Shown here: piece by piece, positions 17,962 to 28,140 of the stretch
Numbering within the stretch: the first letter of the stretch is position 1
Layout: every line of letters starts with the position of its first letter
From: JBBATK01 sp044224515
Lineage (GTDB): Bacteria > Bacteroidota > Ignavibacteria > Kapaibacteriales > NICIL-2
Direction of reading: 5' to 3'
Length of the DNA stretch: 64,000 bases
NCBI GenBank assembly: GCA_044224515.1
Contig: JBGAKH010000009.1
Span: 148,590-212,589, forward strand
Made by a program: the position numbers and the translations under genes
Notes under the pieces: generated by a model
Seen by the model: only the letters and a program-made list of their open reading frames with translations
Databases searched by the model: none
What the model was told of the DNA's origin: nothing

Positions 17962-20900
17962 ATGAATTCGTTTATACGAATCAGTAGACTCGTGGCTAGT
18001 GCAGTTGCTTTTATGCTTGTGATGTTTGTCATGAGTTTAACAGCGAACGCACAGTGTTCACCGAGTTACCAGTACGGAGCCATGGGTATAACAAACTTTA
18101 CCATGACTTCCGGCTCAACGACCGTCATTAACCGTACGTCGGTTTGTGATATTACAACGCAGGCATGGACCGCGGTAGCAAACGGCGCGTTCAATACCGG
18201 TGTTAACGGTTCGGTACAACTTGGAAAAACCTACAACTTTTCCATTTCCGGTTTGAACTATCCGGGATACGATCCGACAGCATACTCTTTTGTATATGCT
18301 ATCTGGATTGACTTGAATGGTGACGGCAATTTCCAAGCATCCGAGCGTGTTGCTGTAAACGGCAATGGTTCATATTTCTATCCAACCGCAACAGGATCGT
18401 TCACAATACCGTGTACCGCTTCATCGGGAACGATGAAGATGCGCGTTATGGGTAACTACTACTACAGCTATGCAACCGGTCAAACCGGTTGGCAGCCGGA
18501 TGACGCTTGCGGAGCGTACTGGTACGGTGAGGCGGAAGATTACACCTTGACAGTACAAGGCGATATGGGTGCAACATTCCCGAACAGCACAAGCCCGACA
18601 AATATTTTGGCTCCAGGTTCGATCTATTCTGGAACAAATGGTGGCTTTGTAAACGTTAACATTCCGACAGGAACTTCAGCGTACATTACCTACCGCATTC
18701 TAGGTCCTTTACCGAGCACGAATGCAGTGTTTACTGCGTTGAATCCTTCAAACCCTGCTGATACGACAGTTCCTTGCACAGGCTCAGGTCAGTACAATCA
18801 GTACATCACAAGTGCTAAGGGTCCATACGCTGGCGCAGGTGGTGCAATTGACTTGACGGGTGGTTCGGTTATTCCGGGCGCATATCGATTGGAAGCATCG
18901 TTCGTTAAATCCAGTGGTTGTAGCTCTTTCGTGGCTACCAACTTCTATATTCCGCTGCCGTGGGATCTTTCAATTTCCAAGATCATCACACCGGCTTCTA
19001 ACGGTTCACCGCAGTTCTACAAGTACCCCCGTGGAGTGCCTATCTCCATTTCTTGTAGAATGCAAAACGTTGGTCAAAACAAGATTACACAGTTCCGCGT
19101 CATGGATGAAATCCGTGATCAGAGCGGAAACGTGATCCGTCGTGACACTTTGAATTACTCTAGCGCTACTGGCCTAAACACAGGTGATGAAGTTGGATCT
19201 GACGCTATCAGCGGTGGTTTCCCTAACTTTACCACAACGACGACCGGTGTGTATAGCGTCGTATTCCGTACTGAGTTGATTGGTGCAACAGATCAACAGC
19301 TGACCAACAACGTAGCTCCACAAACCGGTGCTTACAACTTCGAAGTACAGTACGACATCGAGTTGGCAGCTGATGCCTTTTTGAATCCGAATGCTTCTAC
19401 TCAGATCTTTGTTGGTCGTCCGGTTCGCCCAACCGTTCGTTTGAAGAATAATGGTTTGGCTGATGCTTCAGACATCCCGACCACAATGGTTATCAAGAAC
19501 AGCGCCGGCCAGGTTGTGTATCAAAATCAAATCACAATCCCTGACTGCTCACGTGGTTTGACAACCGGTGCCAACTTCCCGTTCTGGACACCGAATGCAG
19601 TTGGTAGCTACACGATGTGTTTCTACATCGCACTCACAGAAGATGCTGTTCACACGAACGACACACTCTGCACAACACTGAATGTAGGCGACGCGTTGAA
19701 TGGTACCTATACCATTGGTACGTTGAACGCCGGATCTTCACGTAACTTCAACACCATTCAAGAAGCTGTAAACAATCTGTATGGTAGTGGTGTTTCCGGT
19801 CCGGTTGTGTTCGAATTGACAGATGCTAACTATACCGTTGGTGCGGGTAACACAAGCAGTGCTTTCCCGGCTCTTGATTTGACCAGCCGTATTTCCGGTA
19901 TCTCCAAGGTAAACACAGTAACATTCCGTCCGTCTTTGATCCAAAGCCTTACACGTGGTTCTGTTTCTGTGCGTCTCATGTCCGGTAACGGTATCGGCTT
20001 CAACTTTGGTCAAGCGTACATCCCGCTTAACGGAAATGCTATTGCATTGACACAGCCGCTTCCAGCGAACGCAAACTTCCCGGGTTACTTCATTTTTGAC
20101 GGCGGTTCACAGAAGTCCTTCCGCTTCATGCTCGACGTAGGCAGCCAAACACCGGCTCTCTTGCCGCAACGTGCTGTATTCTACCTTGGTAACGGTACGT
20201 CAAACGTTACAGTTAAGAACTGTATGATTGAGAACTATCCGCAATCAACAGCGTCTTACGCCAGCGCATTGCCGATCGTTCGTTACTTGGCTCCGAACTT
20301 TACCTTCGAAACAGATGTTCGCACCTTGTCATCAGGTCCGGAGAGCTTCTCGGCAGGTATCGTTTCTCGTGCGAAGGTTCCGAGCAATCAGGGTAACAAC
20401 TCGCTTGGACTCGACACACTGTCAAATAACTACAATCAGTTCATTGGCAACGAAATCAGTGGCTTCGGTTATGGTATCGTAAGCATTGGTATGGGTCCTC
20501 TGTTCTACAATGACATTGCAACAGGCGGCAATCCGCGTTTCCAACGCTACTACAACGTAGGTACGGTTATCAGTGGTAATGTGATCACAAGCGTTCGTCG
20601 TGCCGGTATCTTCACAGGCTATGGTGAAAGCGAAGTCATCAACAACAACCGCATCATGAACGTTGGTATCGGCGCTACGGCAATTGGTGGCCAAGCAGCA
20701 GGTATCATGGTTGGTGGTGAAGCACGTCCGGGTCAACTTTGCTACAACAGCATTAAGCCTACAGTAGCTCGCAACGAAGTGTCCAACATTTCGTCTGATG
20801 TTGCTTCTCAAGGTATCTATGTTGAGCAAACAATGAATTCCTTCGTTAATCCGGCAGGTGGTAACGTAAGCTTCCCGAACGCAAATGAAGCTGCAAACAT

Positions 20901-23451
20901 CACAGGTAACTTGGTGTATGCAATCAATCGTACTGCTACTGCAGCAACAGCTGCAGGTATCCACGTGACAACCACACGCTCACAAACCTTGAGTGGTTTG
21001 AGCAAGCTCGTCACACCTCAAGTTGCTAGCTATAACAGCCGTGGTGACTCCGTAGTGAACAATACGATCATTATGTCTGCAGATGCAGTTACCAATGGCG
21101 GTAGCGTCGTTGGTCTTGGCATCCAACAAGCTGTCAACGCTGTTCTCCTCAACAACGCTATCGCTGTTACAGGAGCTTCAAATAGCGTAAATACAGTAGC
21201 TGGCAACGTTTTGGCAGGTCTGTTCTACCAAGGCTTGTCACCGAAGTCATCGAATGGCGTACCGGGTATTCTTCCGGCAGTTAGCGGTGGTTTGAGCTCA
21301 AACCGCAACGCTTTCTGGACCCCGTCAGCCGATGTTGTCCGTTATGTTGAAACAGATGCAACCAACGCAATCCTTGCTCTTGGTGCACAAGGCGATTACA
21401 ACTCCCTCGGTCAATGGAAGGGCTGGACCGCTCAGGATATCAATTCTGTGGTTGGCAACTTCGTTAACGATTATGTTGTCATCAACACCACACCGTCGAA
21501 ACTTCGCATTAACTCAAATCCTTTGCCGATCGGTTCGGTTCTAGACCGCCGTGGCGAGCGTACGGGTAATGGCTTTGTTGACCTCGATGGTGATCCGCGC
21601 GGCCTCAATGGTGCTCGTTTCACAATCGGTGCAGATGAGTTTACCGGTCGTCTCTATACCAATGATGTTGAAGCAGTTGAAATCACCAGTCCGGTTGCAT
21701 ACCGCTCCGGTACCGGTGTCTTCGCTGATGCAGAGTACATCATGACCAAGGCTCCGCTGAATGTTACCGCTCGTATGCGCAACAATGGTTCGGCTCTTCA
21801 ATCAGGTGTAACCATCCAAGCGGCTATCGAATTGAATGGTAACACAGTTGCTACGAATTCAAAGCTTGTTACAATCTCTCCGGGTGAGAGCGTTGATATC
21901 AACTTTGACTTCGCATTCACTCCGATGACATATAGCGACATGGGTCAAACACCGCCGGCACCGTTCACAGCAATGGGACGCAACGTAACCCCGGTTTACA
22001 CACTTCGTGTATTTACCCCGGTTGACGAGAACTCAGTGAATAACGCAACTGCTAAGCAAGTTCGTTTCTACATCATGCGTTCACCGATCCGTGTTGTAAC
22101 CACAGTAACCGGTATTACAGCAAACCCGAGCAGCTCCGCAACACCGTGGAACGATATCGTAGGTCGTTTGAACAGTGACACACTCACCAAGGCTCTTAAC
22201 GCAGTTGGTATGTCCAGCACAAATGCTTACGATGTCTTCGACCGCCAAGGTTGGGAACCGCGTGCAGTTAATTACTCTATGTATCGTACGCTCTTCTGGT
22301 CAGGTGATACAAACCGCTTGACACGTTTGCAACGCAATGATGTCCGCAACTTCCTTGCTGCTGGTATCCAAAGCGATAAGCACAACCTGGTCGTTGCTTC
22401 ACAAGAAATTCTTGGTAAGCACATCGGCGTTGACGCAGTAAACGACGAGCAGTTCGTTCGCAATATTCTCCGCGCTACAAATGCAACAACAGGTGCTCTT
22501 AAGGGCGCCGCACCGACCGATCGCACACCGCGCGCTGCCGGTTACGATTTACGTCAAGTTACCGGTATGACTCTTGCACAAGGTGTTCAAGAAACGGTTA
22601 GCAAGACCACGAACATTTACGACAACGTAAACCCGATGCCGAGCCTGATGAAGATCTACTCGGATAACCAAACAAATGGTCTCGCTCGCGCTGCATATGC
22701 ATACACATCACGTGATGCAGGTGTAACGGATTCAATGATGGGTATCGCAACAAACGCACTGAACTACAACGTTATCTTCATGGGTGTTGACTGGCGTCAC
22801 TTGCCACGTACGGCATCCAACAACGGTAACGAACGTGTTATTCGCGCAATCGTTGAATTCATCGAGCGTTCCAATGGTGTCGTTGTTCCGGTTGAGCTTG
22901 CAAGCTTCGACGGACATCGCAACGGCTCAAACGTGAAGCTTAACTGGGAAACAGCAAGCGAAAAGAACAGCTCATACTTCGATGTTGAGCGCGCTCAAAT
23001 TAGCGAGAAGGGCCAAAGCTCATTCGTTAGCGTTGCTACGGTTCCGGCAGCAGGTAACAGCAATGTTGCTCTTAACTATACAGCAACAGACTTGAACGTA
23101 AGCGCTGCTTCGGCATGGGCTTACCGCTTGAAGATGGTTGACCTTGACGGTTCAATCAGCTATTCAGGTACTGTGAACGTTGCAGCTGAAGTTGAAGTAG
23201 GTGGCGTCGACGTTGCACCGAACCCGGCAAGCAGCTCAGTTAAGGTTTCTATGACCTTGGCTTCAAACGGAATGACCGAAGTGACCTTGGTAGATCTGAA
23301 TGGTCGCCTCGTTCGCTCCATCGCAAACGGTGAAATGAGTGGTACGCAGGAATTCGCTGTGGATACTCAAGATCTCGCAAGCGGTGTCTACACTGTAGTT
23401 GTGAAGCAAAATGGATCGATTCTCAGCAAGACTGTGAAGATTCAGAAGTAA
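17962..23451 (+). CDS. Giant GEVED/beta-helix surface protein with T9SS sorting domain
   Basis: 1829 residues. AAGGG at 17951-17955 precedes the ATG. Signal peptide MNSFIRISRLVASAVAFMLV, ending TANAQ. Residues about 30-200 form a GEVED-type domain (WIDLNGDGNFQASERV, then GEAEDYTLTVQG). A CARDB-like segment about strands and 'RLKNNGLADASDIP' follows. A long region (about 580-1150) is rich in Asn, Gly and Val with beta-helix-like turns such as VTVKNCMIENY and NNNRIMNVGIG. A late domain contains LASFDGHRNGSNVKLNWETA, and a type-A sorting domain (about 1750 on: VAPNPASSSVKV, LVDLNGRLVRS) ends the protein. Codons are visibly uniform (CCG, GGT, CGT, AAC and ACA dominate), unlike the neighbours, which suggests very high expression. 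A major surface or sheath protein is a reasonable guess, not shown. Confidence 0.85.
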   Translation: MNSFIRISRLVASAVAFMLVMFVMSLTANAQCSPSYQYGAMGITNFTMTSGSTTVINRTSVCDITTQAWTAVANGAFNTGVNGSVQLGKTYNFSISGLNYPGYDPTAYSFVYAIWIDLNGDGNFQASERVAVNGNGSYFYPTATGSFTIPCTASSGTMKMRVMGNYYYSYATGQTGWQPDDACGAYWYGEAEDYTLTVQGDMGATFPNSTSPTNILAPGSIYSGTNGGFVNVNIPTGTSAYITYRILGPLPSTNAVFTALNPSNPADTTVPCTGSGQYNQYITSAKGPYAGAGGAIDLTGGSVIPGAYRLEASFVKSSGCSSFVATNFYIPLPWDLSISKIITPASNGSPQFYKYPRGVPISISCRMQNVGQNKITQFRVMDEIRDQSGNVIRRDTLNYSSATGLNTGDEVGSDAISGGFPNFTTTTTGVYSVVFRTELIGATDQQLTNNVAPQTGAYNFEVQYDIELAADAFLNPNASTQIFVGRPVRPTVRLKNNGLADASDIPTTMVIKNSAGQVVYQNQITIPDCSRGLTTGANFPFWTPNAVGSYTMCFYIALTEDAVHTNDTLCTTLNVGDALNGTYTIGTLNAGSSRNFNTIQEAVNNLYGSGVSGPVVFELTDANYTVGAGNTSSAFPALDLTSRISGISKVNTVTFRPSLIQSLTRGSVSVRLMSGNGIGFNFGQAYIPLNGNAIALTQPLPANANFPGYFIFDGGSQKSFRFMLDVGSQTPALLPQRAVFYLGNGTSNVTVKNCMIENYPQSTASYASALPIVRYLAPNFTFETDVRTLSSGPESFSAGIVSRAKVPSNQGNNSLGLDTLSNNYNQFIGNEISGFGYGIVSIGMGPLFYNDIATGGNPRFQRYYNVGTVISGNVITSVRRAGIFTGYGESEVINNNRIMNVGIGATAIGGQAAGIMVGGEARPGQLCYNSIKPTVARNEVSNISSDVASQGIYVEQTMNSFVNPAGGNVSFPNANEAANITGNLVYAINRTATAATAAGIHVTTTRSQTLSGLSKLVTPQVASYNSRGDSVVNNTIIMSADAVTNGGSVVGLGIQQAVNAVLLNNAIAVTGASNSVNTVAGNVLAGLFYQGLSPKSSNGVPGILPAVSGGLSSNRNAFWTPSADVVRYVETDATNAILALGAQGDYNSLGQWKGWTAQDINSVVGNFVNDYVVINTTPSKLRINSNPLPIGSVLDRRGERTGNGFVDLDGDPRGLNGARFTIGADEFTGRLYTNDVEAVEITSPVAYRSGTGVFADAEYIMTKAPLNVTARMRNNGSALQSGVTIQAAIELNGNTVATNSKLVTISPGESVDINFDFAFTPMTYSDMGQTPPAPFTAMGRNVTPVYTLRVFTPVDENSVNNATAKQVRFYIMRSPIRVVTTVTGITANPSSSATPWNDIVGRLNSDTLTKALNAVGMSSTNAYDVFDRQGWEPRAVNYSMYRTLFWSGDTNRLTRLQRNDVRNFLAAGIQSDKHNLVVASQEILGKHIGVDAVNDEQFVRNILRATNATTGALKGAAPTDRTPRAAGYDLRQVTGMTLAQGVQETVSKTTNIYDNVNPMPSLMKIYSDNQTNGLARAAYAYTSRDAGVTDSMMGIATNALNYNVIFMGVDWRHLPRTASNNGNERVIRAIVEFIERSNGVVVPVELASFDGHRNGSNVKLNWETASEKNSSYFDVERAQISEKGQSSFVSVATVPAAGNSNVALNYTATDLNVSAASAWAYRLKMVDLDGSISYSGTVNVAAEVEVGGVDVAPNPASSSVKVSMTLASNGMTEVTLVDLNGRLVRSIANGEMSGTQEFAVDTQDLASGVYTVVVKQNGSILSKTVKIQK

Positions 23452-23472
23452 TTCACATCGCTTTTCAATTGG

Positions 23473-23508
23473 GGCTCCTGCACTGAACAGTGCAGGAGCC
23501 TTTTTTTT
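23473..23508 (+). terminator. Strong intrinsic terminator
   Basis: Perfect 12-base stem (23473-23484 with 23489-23500), loop GAAC, then eight Ts. It lies 22 bases after the stop codon of the 1829-residue gene and is the strongest terminator in the window. Confidence 0.92.
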
Positions 23509-23655
23509 GTCCGCTTACATTTGAGGTCCCATGGATTGAGTATTTCCTAAAGGGCGTATCTCCGGACCACGGCGACACTTATGCCTCTACGCGCGAAGGA
23601 GGACGCTCGCACGCCACCTAGGTGTTATTTTTGCGCTTCAACCTAAAAGTGAACT

Positions 23656-26232
23656 ATGAAAGCCATTGTTAAGTATTCGGTTGCTCCCACAATCCCCGAG
23701 AGCATTACTAAACTTCATGAACTTGCCTATAATTTTTGGTGGAGCTGGAATCCTGATGCGAAGGAGTTGTTTGCCGAGATAGACGGTGACATGTGGGTCG
23801 AGACCAATAACAACCCTGTGCTTCTTATCAAGAAGCTCTCACAAGATCAGCTTCGTCGCATCGCAGATGATCCCGGTTTTACCGGTAGATTGAACGCCGT
23901 ATACGAAAAGTTCAAGAGCTACATGAGTGGTGGTAAAGCCCCGGCGGAACTCGAGGGAACCAAAGGAACAATAGCCTACTTCTGCGCCGAATTCGGTCTC
24001 AGCGAGTGCTTTCAAAACTATAGCGGCGGATTGGGTGTGCTCGCCGGGGATCATCTCAAAACAGCGTCAGATCTCAACCTCCCCTTGGTCGGAGTTGGGT
24101 TGTTGTATCAGCAAGGATACTTTCACCAATACCTCTCACAAAACGGGTGGCAAACAGAGCGCTATCGCGAATACGATTACTCAACGCTTGCTTTGGAACT
24201 CATGAAAGATGAGGCCGGCAACCCACTCTGCATTCAGCTGGAGTTACCAAAAGCGATTGCCTGGGCACAGATATGGCGAGTCAATGTCGGACGTATTTCG
24301 CTTTATCTTCTTGACACGAACATCGCGGTCAATGAAGGTCGCCCGGAGTACCGTGATATCACGGATCAGTTGTACGGTGGGACAACGGAAACCCGCATCA
24401 TGCAGGAGATGATGCTTGGTATCGGAGGAATGAGAGCTCTTAAAGCATTGAACATTGACGTGAGCGCTATTCACATCAATGAAGGACATGCCGCGTTCTC
24501 GTCACTGGAACATATCCGACAAAGCATGCAAGACTATGGTCTCGACTTTGCAACCGCTGTTGAGTTAACCAGAGTGGGCAGCTGCTTTACGACGCATACG
24601 CCGGTTCCTGCCGGCAATGAAGTGTTTACAACGGAGCTCATGCGCCGCTACTTCAGTCAGTACTATCCGCAGCTTGGACTCGACGAAAAGAGTTTCTTGA
24701 ACTTGGGACGTCAAAACGCTGACAGTGAGGACGACGGATTCTCAATGACCGTTCTTGGTCTTCGGCATAGCACATATCGAAATGGCGTGAGTGCTTTGCA
24801 CGGTGCTGTGGCTCGACGCATGTGGAGGCATCTCTGGCCTCATGTACCCGATGAGGAAATCCCGATTCAAGGCATCACGAATGGCGTACATAGCATGTCG
24901 TGGGTTGCCAAAGAATTTGCCGAAATGTATGATCGCTTTTTGGCTCCCGGTTGGCGTGATGAACTTGATAAAAGTCAAACTTGGGCCGGAGTCGAGTCCA
25001 TTCCGGACCGTGAGCTATGGGATACACATGAGCAACGGCGATCGATGCTCGTTGACTATGTGCGTAGTCACCTAAAGCGTAAAGAGAATCAGCACATCAC
25101 CGGTGAAGTGCTCGAGCACATCAACGAGTGCCTAAACCCTACAGTGTTTACCATTGGATTCGCGCGACGCTTTGCCACGTACAAGCGCTCGGGTTTGCTA
25201 TTTAGCGACATGGAGCGATTGGCTCGAATACTTCTGCATCCGACTCGTCCGGCTCAAATAGTCATCACCGGCAAGGCGCATCCGCGGGATACAGCCGGTA
25301 AAGAAATGATGCAACACATTGTATCCAAAATCAAACACTATGGTTTGGAGAAACACGTAGTGTTCCTGGAGGACTACGACATGGGTGTAGCAAAATTTCT
25401 TGTGAAAGGTAGCGATGTTTGGCTGAATACACCACGTCGTCCTTACGAAGCCAGTGGCACGAGTGGTATGAAAGCGGCGATCAACGGAGTCTTGCACTGC
25501 AGCATTCTCGATGGATGGTGGGCTGAAGCGTATACCGGAGATAACGGTTTTGCCATCGGACGTGGGGAAGATTATCAGAATTCGGACGAACAGGATATGG
25601 TCGAAACAGAAATCCTGTATAGTCTCCTCGAGAATACCATTTTGCCAATGTTCTATGAGCGCACTGACGATGGTCTTCCGAACAAGTGGATCCGGCGTAT
25701 GAAGAACTCGATACGTACCAACGCCGGAAGGTTTAGCACAGAGCGCATGCTGAGAGACTACATGAATGAGTTTTACAGCAAGGCGATGTCGGCCTCTTTG
25801 GCTTGCCGCGCAGAGAACGCCACAGCTGCGCGCCAACTGTATGGCTGGAAGAAGGACATTGTGTCTCGGTGGCCGGGCGTAAAGATTCAATCCGTTGCCC
25901 TCGAGGGAAGTTCCGACATCCATGTCGGAAAGGAAATGAAAGTCCGCGCTCACGTAGAGATTGACGGCGTCTCGGCGGATGACATCAGGGTTCAGTTGTA
26001 CTACGGTTCGTTGGACTCGCACGACACGATAGTAGAGCCAAAGATTCTCGATCTCAACGTCGATTCAAAGCAGGGAAGCGTGCTGCGTTGCTCAGGTAGC
26101 TATCTCTGTAATGACAGTGGAATGCAGGGAGCAACAGTGCGCGTTGTCAGTAGACATCCATTAATGGCTTCGAGCACTGATCTACCATGCTATACCTGGG
26201 CGGAACAAGCTAAAGCCGACAGTGCGTCGTGA
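23656..26232 (+). CDS. glgP: Alpha-glucan (glycogen/maltodextrin) phosphorylase
   Basis: 858-residue GT35 enzyme that releases glucose-1-phosphate from alpha-1,4-glucans in the cytoplasm using pyridoxal phosphate. The start includes the DUF3417-type N-terminal part typical of the bacterial/archaeal glgP branch (LHELAYNFWWSWNPDA). Key segments are CAEFGLSECFQNYSGGLGVL, HINEGHAAF, FTTHTPVPAGNEVF, TIGFARRFATYKR and the PLP-lysine motif GTSGMKAAINGVL, with Lys about residue 606. The length fits the family. Its neighbours are unrelated, so it is probably expressed alone. No strong Shine-Dalgarno sequence is seen before ATG 23656. Confidence 0.93.
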   Translation: MKAIVKYSVAPTIPESITKLHELAYNFWWSWNPDAKELFAEIDGDMWVETNNNPVLLIKKLSQDQLRRIADDPGFTGRLNAVYEKFKSYMSGGKAPAELEGTKGTIAYFCAEFGLSECFQNYSGGLGVLAGDHLKTASDLNLPLVGVGLLYQQGYFHQYLSQNGWQTERYREYDYSTLALELMKDEAGNPLCIQLELPKAIAWAQIWRVNVGRISLYLLDTNIAVNEGRPEYRDITDQLYGGTTETRIMQEMMLGIGGMRALKALNIDVSAIHINEGHAAFSSLEHIRQSMQDYGLDFATAVELTRVGSCFTTHTPVPAGNEVFTTELMRRYFSQYYPQLGLDEKSFLNLGRQNADSEDDGFSMTVLGLRHSTYRNGVSALHGAVARRMWRHLWPHVPDEEIPIQGITNGVHSMSWVAKEFAEMYDRFLAPGWRDELDKSQTWAGVESIPDRELWDTHEQRRSMLVDYVRSHLKRKENQHITGEVLEHINECLNPTVFTIGFARRFATYKRSGLLFSDMERLARILLHPTRPAQIVITGKAHPRDTAGKEMMQHIVSKIKHYGLEKHVVFLEDYDMGVAKFLVKGSDVWLNTPRRPYEASGTSGMKAAINGVLHCSILDGWWAEAYTGDNGFAIGRGEDYQNSDEQDMVETEILYSLLENTILPMFYERTDDGLPNKWIRRMKNSIRTNAGRFSTERMLRDYMNEFYSKAMSASLACRAENATAARQLYGWKKDIVSRWPGVKIQSVALEGSSDIHVGKEMKVRAHVEIDGVSADDIRVQLYYGSLDSHDTIVEPKILDLNVDSKQGSVLRCSGSYLCNDSGMQGATVRVVSRHPLMASSTDLPCYTWAEQAKADSAS

Positions 26233-26575
26233 CTCTGACTCAGCATACTGCATGGTAGATTTCATAGCATCGAAGACCCGGCGGCTCGATGCCGCGATGC
26301 AGATCTCGTGGAGTCAACGTACGAGCACATCACTGCCGCGGCCAAGTGGAGCGCTGTGGGCGAAGCAGCGAACCGAGTAGTGATTGTTGGAGATAACCTT
26401 GCTGAGTCCAAACGTTAAATCGTTGATACGATCTACGCGTTCACATAATATTTAGTCTTCGATTTCGTTTTTTTTTAACGCGCACCTGCGGTGCGCCTGA
26501 CTATTCTGATGCACAGCGACTGCGTACCAAGCGGAAGCTCGTGAGATCCTAATCGCTTCATTGTCGGGATTACCT
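26233..26575. other. Intergenic region with one hairpin
   Basis: About 340 bases. It holds an oligo-T tract at 26468-26476 and the hairpin at 26480-26496. No gene or clear promoter was recognised. Confidence 0.5.
26480..26496. repeat. Hairpin, TGC/GCA triloop
   Basis: GCGCACC-TGC-GGTGCGC, perfect seven-base stem. The minus-strand loop is GCA (GNA type). A run of nine Ts (26468-26476) lies just upstream on the plus strand, so on neither strand does a T-run follow the stem as in a normal terminator. Confidence 0.6.
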
Positions 26576-27862
26576 ATGCGATTTTACTCCGCTCTGAGTT
26601 TGCGTCTCGTTTCAGTTATTGTGATCTGTGTCGTAGGGACAGGGAGTCTTCATGCTCAACGTCTATTGATACCGATGGATGCGTCGACCCAAACCGATCA
26701 TCTCAAAGCATACGGAATAGTCTACTGGTTGTTAACCAAAGGTCAGAGTGTCGATTGGCTGCTGAATTATCGCGGTGGCTCTTTCATGTGCGACTACTCA
26801 AACGAGACGGCTTCGGAGTGTCGGATTCGCGGTGTCAGTTTTGAGCAAGAAGATGGCGCTGCAACGGCAGCGCTGCTTGCCGAAGTGCAAAGTGAGAACA
26901 ACAATATGGATGTTGTAAAGCTTGAAAAGGCACCTCGCATAGCCGTGTACCAGCCACCCGGATTTCGTCCGTGGGACGATGCGGTAACTTTGGCGATGGA
27001 GTATGCGGAAATCAAGTATGACAAAATTTGGGACGAAGAAGTCATGCTTGGAAAGCTCAAAGATTATGATTGGCTACACTTGCATCACGAGGACTTCACC
27101 GGTCAACATGGAAAGTTTTTCAACAGTTATGCAAGCGCGCCCTGGTATATCGCCCAGGTTCAATTGCTGGAAGCAACCGCACGCAAACTTGGCTTCAGCA
27201 AAGTGCCTGATTTAAAAAAGGCAGTTGTTGAGAAGATCCGTCAATACGTAGCAGACGGTGGTTTCATGTTTGCGATGTGCACGGCGACCGATACCTACGA
27301 CATCGCCCAATCGGCGAAGAATACAGACATAGTGGAGAGTGTGTTGGATGGAGATCCTGCCGATCCGGACGCGCAGGCGAAGTTAGATTTCAATCGCACC
27401 TTTGCTTTCGAAAACTTCCACGTGATAACAAATCCCTACGTCGTTGAGTATTCGGATATCGATGTTGATCCTATGTTGTTGGTACCCAACCAAGCCAATG
27501 ACTATTTCAGTCTGTTTGATTTCTCGGCGAAATATGATCCTGTGCCGACAATGCTCACGCAAGATCATGTCAATCTTATTCGAGGCTTCCTCGGACAAAC
27601 CACCCTCTTTAAGAAAGAATTCCTGAAGAAATCAGTGACTGTTTTGGCAGAGATGGAGGGTAAGGGTTGGGCGAAGTACATACACGGCAACTTCGGGCGG
27701 GGGACCTTCACCTGGTACGGAGGCCATGATCCGGAAGACTATCAGCATGCCGTGGGAGATCCGCCCACAGATTTGTCGTTGCACAAGAACTCTCCCGGCT
27801 ACCGATTAATACTCAACAACGTGTTGTTTCCGGCAGCAAAAAAGAAAAAGCAAAAGACCTAG
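26576..27862 (+). CDS. Exported conserved protein of unknown function (family often labelled 'asparagine synthetase B')
   Basis: 428 residues from ATG 26576, which has GGGA just upstream and starts the signal peptide (MRFYSALSLRLVSVIVICVV, cleavage near SLHAQ). I prefer it to TTG 26561. The body resembles a conserved exported family of Bacteroidota/Chlorobiota often annotated 'asparagine synthetase B'. Recognisable stretches are LLIPMDASTQTDHLKAYGI, SVDWLLNYRGGSF, DWLHLHHEDFTGQHGKFF and GGFMFAMCTATDTYDIA. The usual synthetase hallmarks (N-terminal Cys glutaminase, ATP-pyrophosphatase SGGxDS loop) are absent, and the protein is exported, so that name is almost certainly wrong. A glutamine-amidotransferase-like or ThuA-like fold is conceivable around the AMCTATDTYD segment. 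The true function is unknown. Confidence 0.7.
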   Translation: MRFYSALSLRLVSVIVICVVGTGSLHAQRLLIPMDASTQTDHLKAYGIVYWLLTKGQSVDWLLNYRGGSFMCDYSNETASECRIRGVSFEQEDGAATAALLAEVQSENNNMDVVKLEKAPRIAVYQPPGFRPWDDAVTLAMEYAEIKYDKIWDEEVMLGKLKDYDWLHLHHEDFTGQHGKFFNSYASAPWYIAQVQLLEATARKLGFSKVPDLKKAVVEKIRQYVADGGFMFAMCTATDTYDIAQSAKNTDIVESVLDGDPADPDAQAKLDFNRTFAFENFHVITNPYVVEYSDIDVDPMLLVPNQANDYFSLFDFSAKYDPVPTMLTQDHVNLIRGFLGQTTLFKKEFLKKSVTVLAEMEGKGWAKYIHGNFGRGTFTWYGGHDPEDYQHAVGDPPTDLSLHKNSPGYRLILNNVLFPAAKKKKQKT

Positions 27863-27901
27863 CTTGCTTCTTTTGTACGAAACGCTGCGCATGTTCGGGA
27901 A

Positions 27902-27912
27902 CGCCGAAGGCG
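27902..27912. repeat. Short GAA-loop hairpin
   Basis: CGCC-GAA-GGCG, four-base stem, in the gap after the exported protein gene. Its flank ('GGGACCAT') resembles that of the hairpin at 9749. Weak on its own. Confidence 0.3.
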
Positions 27913-27993
27913 GGACCATGATCAAAGGGCAACTGTACGCATCCCCTCATGTTGCAAGCGTCGCATTGGAAAAGGCGCAGGTTTTGACTTCAG

Positions 27994-28036
27994 TCTAAAA
28001 AGCACACGGTCCATTAGCAAATGTAATGGACCGTGT
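27994..28036 (-). terminator. Terminator for the minus-strand exported-protein gene
   Basis: Perfect 13-base stem, 28004-28016 with 28024-28036, seven-base loop. Read on the minus strand, the stem is followed by GCTTTTTAG. It lies about 105 bases past the stop of the gene at 28141-28665 and may also stop plus-strand transcription from the upstream gene. Confidence 0.75.
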
Positions 28037-28140
28037 TCAACACTGTTCGCTTTTACGTATACGATGACAATCAAGCGCGCCGGCAATAGTCGGCATAGTG
28101 CGTTTGTTCATCGTAGAGCCGGCTTGAGACTAATCCCAGA

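Noticed and set aside
20422..20964. 180-codon minus-strand frame inside the 1829-residue protein gene
   Set aside because: A shadow of the strongly codon-biased plus-strand gene, with an odd Cys/Thr-rich composition.
25198..26022. 274-codon minus-strand frame inside the glycogen phosphorylase gene
   Set aside because: It is antisense to the conserved catalytic domain with the PLP lysine and has no recognisable motif.
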